A DNA stretch of 39,403 nt from an uncultured Acetatifactor sp. Lineage in GTDB: Bacteria > Bacillota > Clostridia > Lachnospirales > Lachnospiraceae. Where the stretch lies: positions 1 to 39,403 of the forward strand of contig CAJUAH010000036.1 of the NCBI GenBank assembly GCA_910584375.1, given 5' to 3'. Under the pieces are notes generated by a model that saw only the letters and a program-made list of their open reading frames with translations, did no database searches and was not told where the DNA came from. Made by a program: the position numbers and the translations under genes. This document shows positions 22,648 to 30,245 of the stretch, one piece after another. Positions within the stretch are counted from its first letter, which is position 1; each line of letters begins with the position of its first letter.

Positions 22648-23829
22648 ATGGAAAAAGAGATACAGGAGCAGATGCGGGAGCATCTGGAAAAGAAATTGCT
22701 GCCTTTCTGGGAGCGGCTCAGAGATCAGGAGTACGGCGGCTATTACGGCTATATGGACACGGAGGGCAATGTGGACCGCCGGGCTGTCAAGGGTTGTATT
22801 CTGAACAGCCGGATCCTGTGGTTTTTCTCCAACGCATGGATGACGCTGCAGGATCCGGGGCTGAAGGAGTATGCGGAGCATGCTTACCGTTTTATGAAGG
22901 AGCATTGCATGGATAGGGAGAGAGGCGGCGTCTACTGGTCCGTGACATACGACGGAAAACCGGAGGACACCACCAAGCATACATACAACCAGGCTTTTGC
23001 CGTCTACGCCCTGTCCAGCTATTACGCGGCGTCCGGCGATGAGGAAGCGCTGGATATGGCCAGGGGGCTGCGGGAAATCATCGAGACGAAATGTTTTGAC
23101 GAGCACGGTTACAAGGAGGCGCTGGATATTGACTTCTGCCCTGCGGACAATGACAAACTCTCGGAGAACGGAGTTCTGGCGGATCGCACCATGAACACGC
23201 TGCTCCATGTGTTTGAGGCGTATACGGAGCTGCTGCGGGTGTCCGGCGATGAGACCGCCGCCGGGAAACTGCGGTGGATGATGGATCTGATCGCGGATAA
23301 GATCTACAATCCGGCGCTGCACCGGCAGGAGGTATTTTTTGACAACGATATGAACAGCCTCATCGATCTGCACTCCTACGGGCACGATATCGAGACGGCC
23401 TGGCTGGTGGACAGGGGCGTAGCGGTGCTGGTGGACAGGGCTTACGCGGAGAAAATGGCTCCCATCACGGCGGATCTGGAGCAGAACGTATACGAGACCG
23501 CCTACCGCAGCCATTCCCTGAAAAATGAGTGCGAGCGGGGCATGGACGACGAGTGGCGGATCTGGTGGGTGCAGGCCGAGAGCGTGGTGGGATTTTACAA
23601 CGCCTGGCAGAAGGCCCCGGAGAAGACCTATTTTAGAGAGGCGGCCCTGGATATCTGGGAGTTTATCAAAAAGCATATGACGGATTCCAGAGAGTGGAGC
23701 GAGTGGTTCTGGCGCACCGATGAAAACGGCAGGCCGGATATGGACAAACCCATTGTGGAGCCCTGGAAATGTCCTTACCACAACGGCCGCATGTGCATGG
23801 AGATGATGCGGCGGACGGCTGGGGAGTAG
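22648..23829 (+). CDS. Cellobiose/mannobiose 2-epimerase (AGE family)
   Basis: This 393-aa protein has the (alpha/alpha)6-barrel signatures of cellobiose 2-epimerases: KGCILNSRILWFFSNA, KHTYNQAFAVYALSSYY, NTLLHVFEAYTELLR, LHSYGHDIETAWLVDR (catalytic His in the HDIE block) and RIWWVQAESVVGFYNA, where relatives usually have WWPQAE. In mannan pathways this enzyme converts beta-1,4-mannobiose to mannosyl-glucose. The gene next door encodes the phosphorylase for that product, which strongly supports this role. ATG at 22648 lies 7 bases after AAAGGAG. Confidence 0.9.
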   Translation: MEKEIQEQMREHLEKKLLPFWERLRDQEYGGYYGYMDTEGNVDRRAVKGCILNSRILWFFSNAWMTLQDPGLKEYAEHAYRFMKEHCMDRERGGVYWSVTYDGKPEDTTKHTYNQAFAVYALSSYYAASGDEEALDMARGLREIIETKCFDEHGYKEALDIDFCPADNDKLSENGVLADRTMNTLLHVFEAYTELLRVSGDETAAGKLRWMMDLIADKIYNPALHRQEVFFDNDMNSLIDLHSYGHDIETAWLVDRGVAVLVDRAYAEKMAPITADLEQNVYETAYRSHSLKNECERGMDDEWRIWWVQAESVVGFYNAWQKAPEKTYFREAALDIWEFIKKHMTDSREWSEWFWRTDENGRPDMDKPIVEPWKCPYHNGRMCMEMMRRTAGE

Positions 23830-23913
23830 AGTTTCCCGGAGGAATGGGAGCTGATAAAAGAGAGCGCGGAAGACAGAAACAATTATTATAGGAAAGAATG
23901 AGGTAGACAGGCG

Positions 23914-25083
23914 ATGGTACATGAGAAATATTACGATCTGGCGGCGGAGCAGGAGAAACTTCTGACCAGAAAAAATGTGGTGGACACCGGATTTTACAAC
24001 GGTCTGTTCGAGCGGTACAAATACCCGGTGCTGACCAGGGAACACGCGCCCCTGCACTGGCGCTTTGATTTAAATGCGGAGACCAATCCCTATTTTATGG
24101 AACGGCTGGGCATCAACGCGGTGATGAATTCCGGCGCCATATACTTAAACGGCAAATACTGTCTGGTGGCTCGGGTGGAGGGCAACGACAGGAAATCCTT
24201 CTTTGCCGTGGCACAGAGCGACAACGGTATCGACAATTTCCGGTTCTGGGACTATCCCATTCTGCTGCCGGATACCTGCCCGGAGGAGACCAATGTGTAC
24301 GACATGCGGCTGACCCAACATGAGGACGGCTGGATTTACGGTGTGTTCTGCTCCGAGAGCAAGGATACCTCCGTGGGCGACCTGTCCGCGGCGGTGGCGG
24401 CCGCGGGCATCGTGCGCACCAAAGACCTGAAGGAATGGGAGAGATTGCCGAACTTAAAGACTCTGCGCTCGCCTCAGCAGCGCAATGTGGTGCTGCACCC
24501 TGAGTTTGTGAACGGCAAGTACGCTTTTTACACCAGGCCCATGGATGACTTTATAGACACGGGTTCCGGCGGCGGCATCGGATTCGGGCTGTGCGAAGAC
24601 ATCACCAACGCGGTGATCGATGAGGAGATCATCACCAGCACCAGAAAGTACCACACTATCACCGAGGTGAAAAACGGTGCGGGAGCCGTGCCCATCAAGA
24701 CGGACCGGGGCTGGATCCACATTGCCCACGGGGTGCGGAACACGGCGGCGGGGCTGCGCTATGTGATCTATGCCTTTGCCACCGCCCTGGAGGATCCCTC
24801 CAAAGTGATCGCCGAGCCTTCCGGCCTGCTGATCGGCCCCAGGGGAGAGGAGCGCGTGGGGGATGTGTCCAATGTGGTGTTTACCAACGGCGCCATCGTC
24901 CGGGAAAACGGTGACGTATATATCTACTATGCCTCCAGCGACACCCGGATGCATGTGGCTACCACCACCGTCGGCAAACTGACGGACTATGTGTTCAACA
25001 CGCCCCAGGATCCCCTGCGCAGCGTGGAATGTGTGGCGCAGAGATGTGAGCTGATTAGGAACAATCTGGAGCTATTGAGATAG
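23914..25083 (+). CDS. GH130 4-O-beta-mannosyl-glucose phosphorylase
   Basis: This 389-aa protein matches GH130 subfamily 1: RFDLNAETNPYFMERLGINAVMNSGAIYLNGKYCL at the N-terminus, ETNVYDMRLTQHEDGWIYG (catalytic Asp130, matching Asp131 of the Bacteroides fragilis enzyme), PQQRNVVLHPEFVNGKYAFYTRP, and HTITEVKNGAGAVPIKT with phosphate-binding residues. It phosphorolyses Man-beta-1,4-Glc to mannose-1-phosphate and glucose. It follows the epimerase gene (gap 84 bases) in the same direction, completing the known mannobiose pathway. The length is normal for the subfamily and there is no signal peptide. Confidence 0.93.
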   Translation: MVHEKYYDLAAEQEKLLTRKNVVDTGFYNGLFERYKYPVLTREHAPLHWRFDLNAETNPYFMERLGINAVMNSGAIYLNGKYCLVARVEGNDRKSFFAVAQSDNGIDNFRFWDYPILLPDTCPEETNVYDMRLTQHEDGWIYGVFCSESKDTSVGDLSAAVAAAGIVRTKDLKEWERLPNLKTLRSPQQRNVVLHPEFVNGKYAFYTRPMDDFIDTGSGGGIGFGLCEDITNAVIDEEIITSTRKYHTITEVKNGAGAVPIKTDRGWIHIAHGVRNTAAGLRYVIYAFATALEDPSKVIAEPSGLLIGPRGEERVGDVSNVVFTNGAIVRENGDVYIYYASSDTRMHVATTTVGKLTDYVFNTPQDPLRSVECVAQRCELIRNNLELLR

Positions 25084-25105
25084 ATTTGCCAGAAATGGGG
25101 CAAAT

Positions 25106-25135
25106 CCGCCAGGCAGTCTATAGGCTGCCTGGCGG
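25106..25135 (+). other. Strong GC-rich hairpin between GH130 and CE2 genes
   Basis: CCGCCAGGCAG (25106-25116) pairs perfectly with CTGCCTGGCGG (25125-25135) around an 8-base loop. No T-run follows, so it is more likely an mRNA-stabilising or processing hairpin inside the operon than a terminator. Confidence 0.7.
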
Positions 25136-25178
25136 CAGCAGTTCCGCGGAGAGATTCCGTGGAACCGGAGGAAACGAT

Positions 25179-26285
25179 ATGGATGGTATGGACACAGAAT
25201 ATTTACAGCGGTATGCCCTGCCGGGAGAGAAAACGGTCTCCTGGCGGGAGCAGACCTTGCAGTACTGCGGCAGGATCGACAGGGACAGGGAGGACGGGGC
25301 GCTGATGGTCTATCCGGCCAGTTTTGTGCGCGTCCGCTTTACCGGACGCCATATAAGGGCGGTATTTACCAATATCCGCGCCTATTGGACCGGCTGCATG
25401 GGCTGGATCCTGGACGGGAAACAGTGCCGGGGAGATCTGGCGGATGCGGGGGATACGGTTCTGACTCTGGGGGAGAACCTGGGGGAAGGCCCGCATGAGC
25501 TGTGTCTGTTCAAAAGAATGGACTCCTGCCATATGGCGTTATTTCACGGATTTCTGCTGGATGGGGACGGGCGGCTGCTGGATCCGCCGCTCCTGCCGGA
25601 GCGCAGGATCGAGGTGTACGGGGATTCCGTGTCCGCCGGGGAGGTGTCCGAGGCGGTGGATTACTGCGGGCAGCCCGACCCGGAGCACAACGGGGAGTAT
25701 TCCAACAGCTATGATTCTTACGCCTGGATAACGGCCAGAAAGTTAAACGCCCAGCTCCATGACATAGCCCAGGGCGGGATCGCGCTACGGGACGGAGAGG
25801 GATATTTCAACGAGCCGGACGCCAAAGGGATGCTGTGGCTGTATGACAAGATGCAGTACCACCCGAGTCTGTGCCAGCCAAAGACCTGGGATTTCGCCGG
25901 ATACAGGCCCCAGTTGGTGATCCTGGCCATCGGACAGAATGACAGCCATCCCCTGGACTATATGGCGCAGGACTATGGCGGGAGGCAGGCCATGGAATGG
26001 CGGGCGGCCTACAGCGGATTTTTGGATACGCTGCGGAATATATATCCCCAGGCGCATATTATCTGCAAGACTACGATCCTGGAACATGACAGGAGCTGGG
26101 ACCGGGCCATAGAGCAGGTGGTGAGGGAAAAAGAGGATACGCATATCCACTATTTCGCGTACAGCAACAACAGTGTGGGCACCAAAGGGCATATCCGCAG
26201 GCCGGAGGCGGAAAAGATGGCGGAGGAACTCAGCGCGTATATCGAGCGGCTGAATGCGGCGCACGGATTTTGGGAGCAGGCATAA
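25179..26285 (+). CDS. Carbohydrate esterase family 2-like acetylesterase
   Basis: This 368-aa protein has an N-terminal beta jelly-roll (about 20-135; SFVRVRFTGRHIRAVFTNIR) and a C-terminal SGNH hydrolase domain: RIEVYGDSVSAGE with Ser150 as nucleophile, YSNSYDSYAWITARKL, LVILAIGQNDSH and a final GHIRRPEAEKMAEEL holding the candidate catalytic His. This two-domain order is that of CE2. In Roseburia a CE2 esterase removes acetyl groups from manno-oligosaccharides together with CE17, and here the CE17-like gene follows directly. Start ATG 25179 with GGAGG 7 bases upstream; the open frame upstream includes an intergenic hairpin and is not coding. Confidence 0.85.
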   Translation: MDGMDTEYLQRYALPGEKTVSWREQTLQYCGRIDRDREDGALMVYPASFVRVRFTGRHIRAVFTNIRAYWTGCMGWILDGKQCRGDLADAGDTVLTLGENLGEGPHELCLFKRMDSCHMALFHGFLLDGDGRLLDPPLLPERRIEVYGDSVSAGEVSEAVDYCGQPDPEHNGEYSNSYDSYAWITARKLNAQLHDIAQGGIALRDGEGYFNEPDAKGMLWLYDKMQYHPSLCQPKTWDFAGYRPQLVILAIGQNDSHPLDYMAQDYGGRQAMEWRAAYSGFLDTLRNIYPQAHIICKTTILEHDRSWDRAIEQVVREKEDTHIHYFAYSNNSVGTKGHIRRPEAEKMAEELSAYIERLNAAHGFWEQA

Positions 26286-26296
26286 ACGTGCGGTAC

Positions 26297-26443
26297 GGAA
26301 GTTCTCATGAACTTCCAGACAGCATGTTTCCGGATGACGTTTCCAGATGACACACTGATGCTCCAGATGACACGTTGATGCATGTGAGGATGTGGAAACG
26401 GCCTCACATGCATCACGGGAATGTGTGCCAGATGGAAACATGC
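26297..26443. repeat. Cluster of nested hairpins between CE2 and CE17 genes
   Basis: GGAAGTT/AACTTCC (26297-26303/26310-26316) forms one hairpin. GCATGTTTCC (26322-26331) pairs with GGAAACATGC (26434-26443). Inside that, GATGCATGTGAGG (26377-26389) pairs perfectly with CCTCACATGCATC (26402-26414). CCAGATGACAC is repeated directly (26343 and 26363). Like the element before the GH43 gene, the right arm ends in ACATGCGG, so the two may be related intergenic elements. Confidence 0.65.
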
Positions 26444-26468
26444 GGTATTTAGATGGGAGAAGAATAGT

Positions 26469-27584
26469 ATGTCAGACAAATATTTAGACAGTATCGTGGT
26501 AAACAGAGGGAATCAGGGGAGACTGAAAAATGTGATGCGCCGGGCGAGCCGGGGAGAAAAAGTGACCGTTGGCTATCTGGGCGGTTCCATCACCATGGGC
26601 AGCGTGGCCACGACGCCGGAAAAGTGTTATGCGTACCTGAGCTGTCAGTGGTGGCGGGAGACATTTCCCCAGGCACAGGTGGAGTATTGCAACGCGGGCA
26701 TCGGAGCTACCACCTCCCAGTTTGGCGTGGCCAGGGCGGACGCAGATTTGCTGTATGCCAAGCCGGATCTGGTGTTTATCGAGTTCAGCGTCAATGATGA
26801 GGATACGCCCCATTTCAAGGAGACTTACGAAGGGCTGGCGCGCCATGTATACACCTCGGAGTCACAGCCTGCGGTGGTGCTGCTGCACAATTCCTTTTTC
26901 AGCACCGGCGTCAGCTCCCAGGAGATCCATACGGCGGTGGGAAAGTATTATGATCTGCCCTGCGTGAGTATCAGGAACAATGTTCATGCCAGGATCGCGG
27001 CCGGGGAACTGGCGGCGGAGACCATCACAGCCGACGACCTGCATCCCAATGACGCGGGACATGCCCTGCTGGCGGACACGGTCAGGCATTTTCTGGACGG
27101 GGTCTATGCCCGGATGGAAGAACCGGAGGAAGAACCCGTATTTCCGGAGCGTCCCCTGACGCCCAATCGCTATGAGCATTCCCGCCGTATCCGCAATCAG
27201 GAGATGAAAGCAGATACCTGTGTGGGCTTTACCGAGGACCGCAGCCCCCAGAAACATATCACCGATATCTTCAAATGCGGCTGGGAGGCATGGGAAGAGG
27301 GGGCCTGTATGGAATTTTCAATGACAGGCAGCACGCTGGCTGTGCAGTATCGCCGCACGGTCAACAAGCCCGCTCCCGCGGCCAGGGTCATCGTGGACGG
27401 CGACGAGGCGGGGGCCGTGCTGCTGGACGGCGAGTTTGATGAAACCTGGGGCGATCTGCTGGCGCTGACCACGATTTTTGAGAAAGAGGAGTCCGGGGAA
27501 CACCATGTGCGGATAGAGGTGTGCAGGACACATGAGAAGGATGCGTCGGGATTCTATCTGGTGTCGGTGATTACTGCGGGGTAA
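26469..27584 (+). CDS. CE17-like mannan O-acetylesterase with CBM35-type domain
   Basis: This 371-aa protein begins with a SGNH/GDSL domain: VTVGYLGGSITMGSVAT with Ser40 as nucleophile, YCNAGIGATTSQFG, LVFIEFSVNDEDTP and ADDLHPNDAGH giving the Asp189-x-x-His192 pair. From about residue 250 a beta-sandwich follows (GWEAWEEGACMEFSMTGSTLAVQY...), positioned as the CBM35 domain of Roseburia CE17. Family members remove 2-O-, 3-O- or 4-O-acetyl groups from mannose residues. There is no signal peptide. ATG at 26469 is preceded by GGGAGAAG. The identification follows from domain order and locus context. Confidence 0.82.
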   Translation: MSDKYLDSIVVNRGNQGRLKNVMRRASRGEKVTVGYLGGSITMGSVATTPEKCYAYLSCQWWRETFPQAQVEYCNAGIGATTSQFGVARADADLLYAKPDLVFIEFSVNDEDTPHFKETYEGLARHVYTSESQPAVVLLHNSFFSTGVSSQEIHTAVGKYYDLPCVSIRNNVHARIAAGELAAETITADDLHPNDAGHALLADTVRHFLDGVYARMEEPEEEPVFPERPLTPNRYEHSRRIRNQEMKADTCVGFTEDRSPQKHITDIFKCGWEAWEEGACMEFSMTGSTLAVQYRRTVNKPAPAARVIVDGDEAGAVLLDGEFDETWGDLLALTTIFEKEESGEHHVRIEVCRTHEKDASGFYLVSVITAG

Positions 27585-27605
27585 TTAACCCTCCCGGAGC
27601 TGGAC

Positions 27606-27634
27606 TGCACAAAGGTTCGTAATTAGATTATAAT
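27606..27634 (+). promoter_or_regulatory. Candidate internal promoter before the GH1-PMI fusion gene
   Basis: TGCACA (27606-27611), 17-base spacer, perfect TATAAT (27629-27634), 27 bases before the start codon. The leader is short, with AGAGGT as ribosome binding site. Confidence 0.5.
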
Positions 27635-27661
27635 TCATTGTTGAGAAGAGAGGTAGTATAT

Positions 27662-29986
27662 ATGTTTGACAAGGATTTTGTATGGGGCGTGGCGGACAGC
27701 GCCTACCAGATCGAGGGCCGGGATCCCCAGGACGGTTGCGGGAAGAATGTGTGGGATACCTTTTGCGAGGAGGGCAGGGTATATGAAGGGCAGAACGCCC
27801 GGGTGGCCTGCGATCATATACATCGGTATAAAGAGGATTTTGCACTGATGAGAATGATGGGGATCAAGAATTACCGCTTTTCCCTGAACTGGGCCAGGAT
27901 TCTGCCGGAAGGGATCGGGCCGGTCAATCAGGCCGGTATCGATTATTATAAGGATATGATCAGGGAGATGCGGGCCAACGGCATTGAGCCTTATCTGACC
28001 ATGTTTCACTGGGAGTATCCCCAGGCGTTGCAGGACAGGGGAGGGTGGCTGAATCCGGAGAGCGTGGCGTGGTTCGGAGAGTACGCGAAAGTGGTGGCGG
28101 AGAATTTTTCCCAGGACTGCCGGTACTTTTTTACACTGAACGAACCCCAGTGCTTTGTGGGACTGGGACATCTGCGGGGGGAGCACGCGCCGGGACTGAA
28201 ACTTCCGTATAAAGATACTTTTCAGATCGCCCACAATGTGCTGAAGGCTCATGGACAGGCAGTGATCAATCTGCGCAAATATGCCAGGACTCCCATAAAG
28301 GTGGGATTTGCGCCCACCTGCGGCGTGGCGATCCCGGCCACCGACAGTCCCGAGGACGTGGCGGCGGCAAGAGAGACGTATTTTGGGCTGCGTAATCCCA
28401 TGGACAACTGGACCTGGAATGTGGCTTGGTACAGTGATCCCGTATTTCTGGGGCATTACCCGGAGGAGGGTCTGAAACGTTTTGCCGAGTATCTGCCGGA
28501 GATCACAAAGGAGGATATGAAACTGATCTCCCAGCCGCTGGATTTTATGGGACAGAATGTGTACAACGGCTATACGGTGCGCCGGGCGGCGGACGGCGGC
28601 GTGGAGTATGTGGATCGCTATCCGGGATTTCCCAAGACGGCCATCCAGTGGCCCGTTACGCCGGAGTGCATCTACTGGAGCTGTAAATTTTTGTATGAGC
28701 GCTACCATATGCCCATGTATATCACGGAGAACGGCATCTCCTGCCATGACGCCGTGTCCCTGGACGGCAGGGTGCATGACCCCAACCGCATAGATTTTCT
28801 GGAAAAATATCTGTATCAGGTGCAGCGGGCCATAGACGAGGGCGTGGAGATCAAGGGATATTTTCTGTGGACCTTTCTGGACAATTTTGAGTGGTCCAAC
28901 GGTTTCCATGAGCGTTTCGGCCTGGTGTACGTGGACTACCGCAGCCAGCAGCGCATCGTGAAGGACAGCGCGTACTGGTATAAACATATCATGGAGACCA
29001 ACGGGGCGGCGCTGGCCATGAACAGACCTGGCGGTGAGATCCTGTATCTGGAACCGGTGCTGAAGGAGTGCGTGTGGGGCGGAAAGCGGCTGGTAACGCA
29101 GTTCCCCTATCGCGGGGACGGCGACGCCATCGGGGAGTGCTGGGCCGTCAGCGCCCATCCCCACGGAGACTGCCGCGTCAGCCAGGGAAAATACGCGGGG
29201 AAGACTCTGTCCGGTCTGTACCGGGAACACAGGGAGATGTTCGGGAACCTGTCTTATGAGGAGTTTCCCCTGCTGGTCAAGATCATCGACGCCAGGAGCG
29301 ACCTGAGCATCCAGGTACATCCCGACGATACCTACGCCCGGGAAAAAGAAAAGGTTCCCTTTGGCAAGACCGAGTGCTGGTATATCATGGACTGCGACGA
29401 GGGAGCGGAGCTGGTGGTGGGTCATCATGCCCGGACCCGTGAAGAATTGCGGCAGATGGTGGAGGAGAACCGGTATGAAGAGCTGATCCGCCGCGTGCCT
29501 GTGCAGAAGGGGGATATGATTCAGATCGACCCCGGCACGGTGCATGCCATCACCGGCGGTTTCCTGATCCTGGAGACTCAGCAAAGCAGCGATATCACAT
29601 ACAGGGTATACGATTACAACCGCCTGGTGGACGGCAAGCCCCGCCAGTTGCATGTATCCCAGAGCATAGATGTGATCAATGTGCCGGACGAGACATACCG
29701 AAACGCCATCAAAAAGGCGGCGCCCCAGGAACCCAACGCCTGGAACCTGCTGACCCGGAGCGACTATTATAAGGTATGGAAACTGGTGGTGAAGGATGCC
29801 TTCACCTTTAAGCAGGAGCATCCCTTCCTGATCGTCAGCGTACTGGAGGGAAGGGGAATCATCGAAGGCCACAGCGTGGGCAAGGGAGCCCATCTTTTGA
29901 TCCCCGCGGGCTACGGACAGGTGGAAATGCTGGGAGATATGGAGATTATCGCCTCCACGGCGGTGGAGAGAAAGGCGGCGCTATGA
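27662..29986 (+). CDS. Fusion protein: GH1 beta-glycosidase plus class I mannose-6-phosphate isomerase
   Basis: This 774-aa protein joins two complete enzymes. Residues 1-447 are GH1: FVWGVADSAYQIEG, YRFSLNWARILP, TLNEP (acid/base Glu161), ITENG (nucleophile Glu356) and FLWTFLDNFEWSNGF. After a ten-residue linker, residues 458-774 are a phosphomannose isomerase: LEPVLKECVWGGKRL, QVHPDD (551-556, zinc His553), GKTECWYI (Glu571), GTVHAITGG (His628) and YRVYDYNR. GH1 would hydrolyse beta-linked gluco- or manno-oligosaccharides; the isomerase links Man-6-P to Fru-6-P. The frame is open across the junction with no stop or internal start signal evident. It sits in the mannan locus, which explains the pairing. 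Confidence 0.92.
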   Translation: MFDKDFVWGVADSAYQIEGRDPQDGCGKNVWDTFCEEGRVYEGQNARVACDHIHRYKEDFALMRMMGIKNYRFSLNWARILPEGIGPVNQAGIDYYKDMIREMRANGIEPYLTMFHWEYPQALQDRGGWLNPESVAWFGEYAKVVAENFSQDCRYFFTLNEPQCFVGLGHLRGEHAPGLKLPYKDTFQIAHNVLKAHGQAVINLRKYARTPIKVGFAPTCGVAIPATDSPEDVAAARETYFGLRNPMDNWTWNVAWYSDPVFLGHYPEEGLKRFAEYLPEITKEDMKLISQPLDFMGQNVYNGYTVRRAADGGVEYVDRYPGFPKTAIQWPVTPECIYWSCKFLYERYHMPMYITENGISCHDAVSLDGRVHDPNRIDFLEKYLYQVQRAIDEGVEIKGYFLWTFLDNFEWSNGFHERFGLVYVDYRSQQRIVKDSAYWYKHIMETNGAALAMNRPGGEILYLEPVLKECVWGGKRLVTQFPYRGDGDAIGECWAVSAHPHGDCRVSQGKYAGKTLSGLYREHREMFGNLSYEEFPLLVKIIDARSDLSIQVHPDDTYAREKEKVPFGKTECWYIMDCDEGAELVVGHHARTREELRQMVEENRYEELIRRVPVQKGDMIQIDPGTVHAITGGFLILETQQSSDITYRVYDYNRLVDGKPRQLHVSQSIDVINVPDETYRNAIKKAAPQEPNAWNLLTRSDYYKVWKLVVKDAFTFKQEHPFLIVSVLEGRGIIEGHSVGKGAHLLIPAGYGQVEMLGDMEIIASTAVERKAAL

Positions 29987-30156
29987 TACCGAAGGATCCG
30001 GTCATGCTGCTGAGTTTCGTAAACCTGAAACTCAGGGACTTTTATTCCGATCTGGAAACCCTGTGCGATGATCTGGACATATCCCAGGAGGAGATCACGG
30101 AAAAGCTGGCCGGTATCGACTATCATTATGACCGGGAGAAAAACCAGTTTATTTAA
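29983..30156 (+). CDS. Small DUF4250-like protein, 57 aa
   Basis: The start ATG overlaps the TGA of the fusion gene (ATGA), pointing to translational coupling. The protein reads MIPKDPVMLLSFVNLKLRDF and ends with EKLAGIDYHYDREKNQFI, which I recognise from memory as the short Clostridial DUF4250 family of unknown function. It is helical and acidic in the middle (DLETLCDDLDISQEE). It ends the locus, directly before a terminator. Its link with the fusion gene may be positional only. Confidence 0.75.
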   Translation: MIPKDPVMLLSFVNLKLRDFYSDLETLCDDLDISQEEITEKLAGIDYHYDREKNQFI

Positions 30157-30159
30157 ATT

Positions 30160-30210
30160 AAAAAGGCAAGCATCTCTTGGAGCGGTAAACTCGTGGGTGT
30201 TTGCTTTTTT
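30160..30210 (+). terminator. Terminator at the end of the mannan-type locus
   Basis: AAAAAGGCAAGCA (30160-30172) pairs with TGTTTGCTTTTTT (30198-30210), with inner weaker pairing and a terminal U-run. Confidence 0.75.
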
Positions 30211-30245
30211 CAAAAGTCACAAAACGGCGGGAGGTGAGAAGTCCC

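Noticed and set aside
27635..29893. 752-aa minus-strand reading frame opposite the GH1-PMI gene
   Set aside because: It is a mirror of a GC-rich coding gene: no start signal, no recognisable motifs, while the plus strand has complete enzyme motifs.
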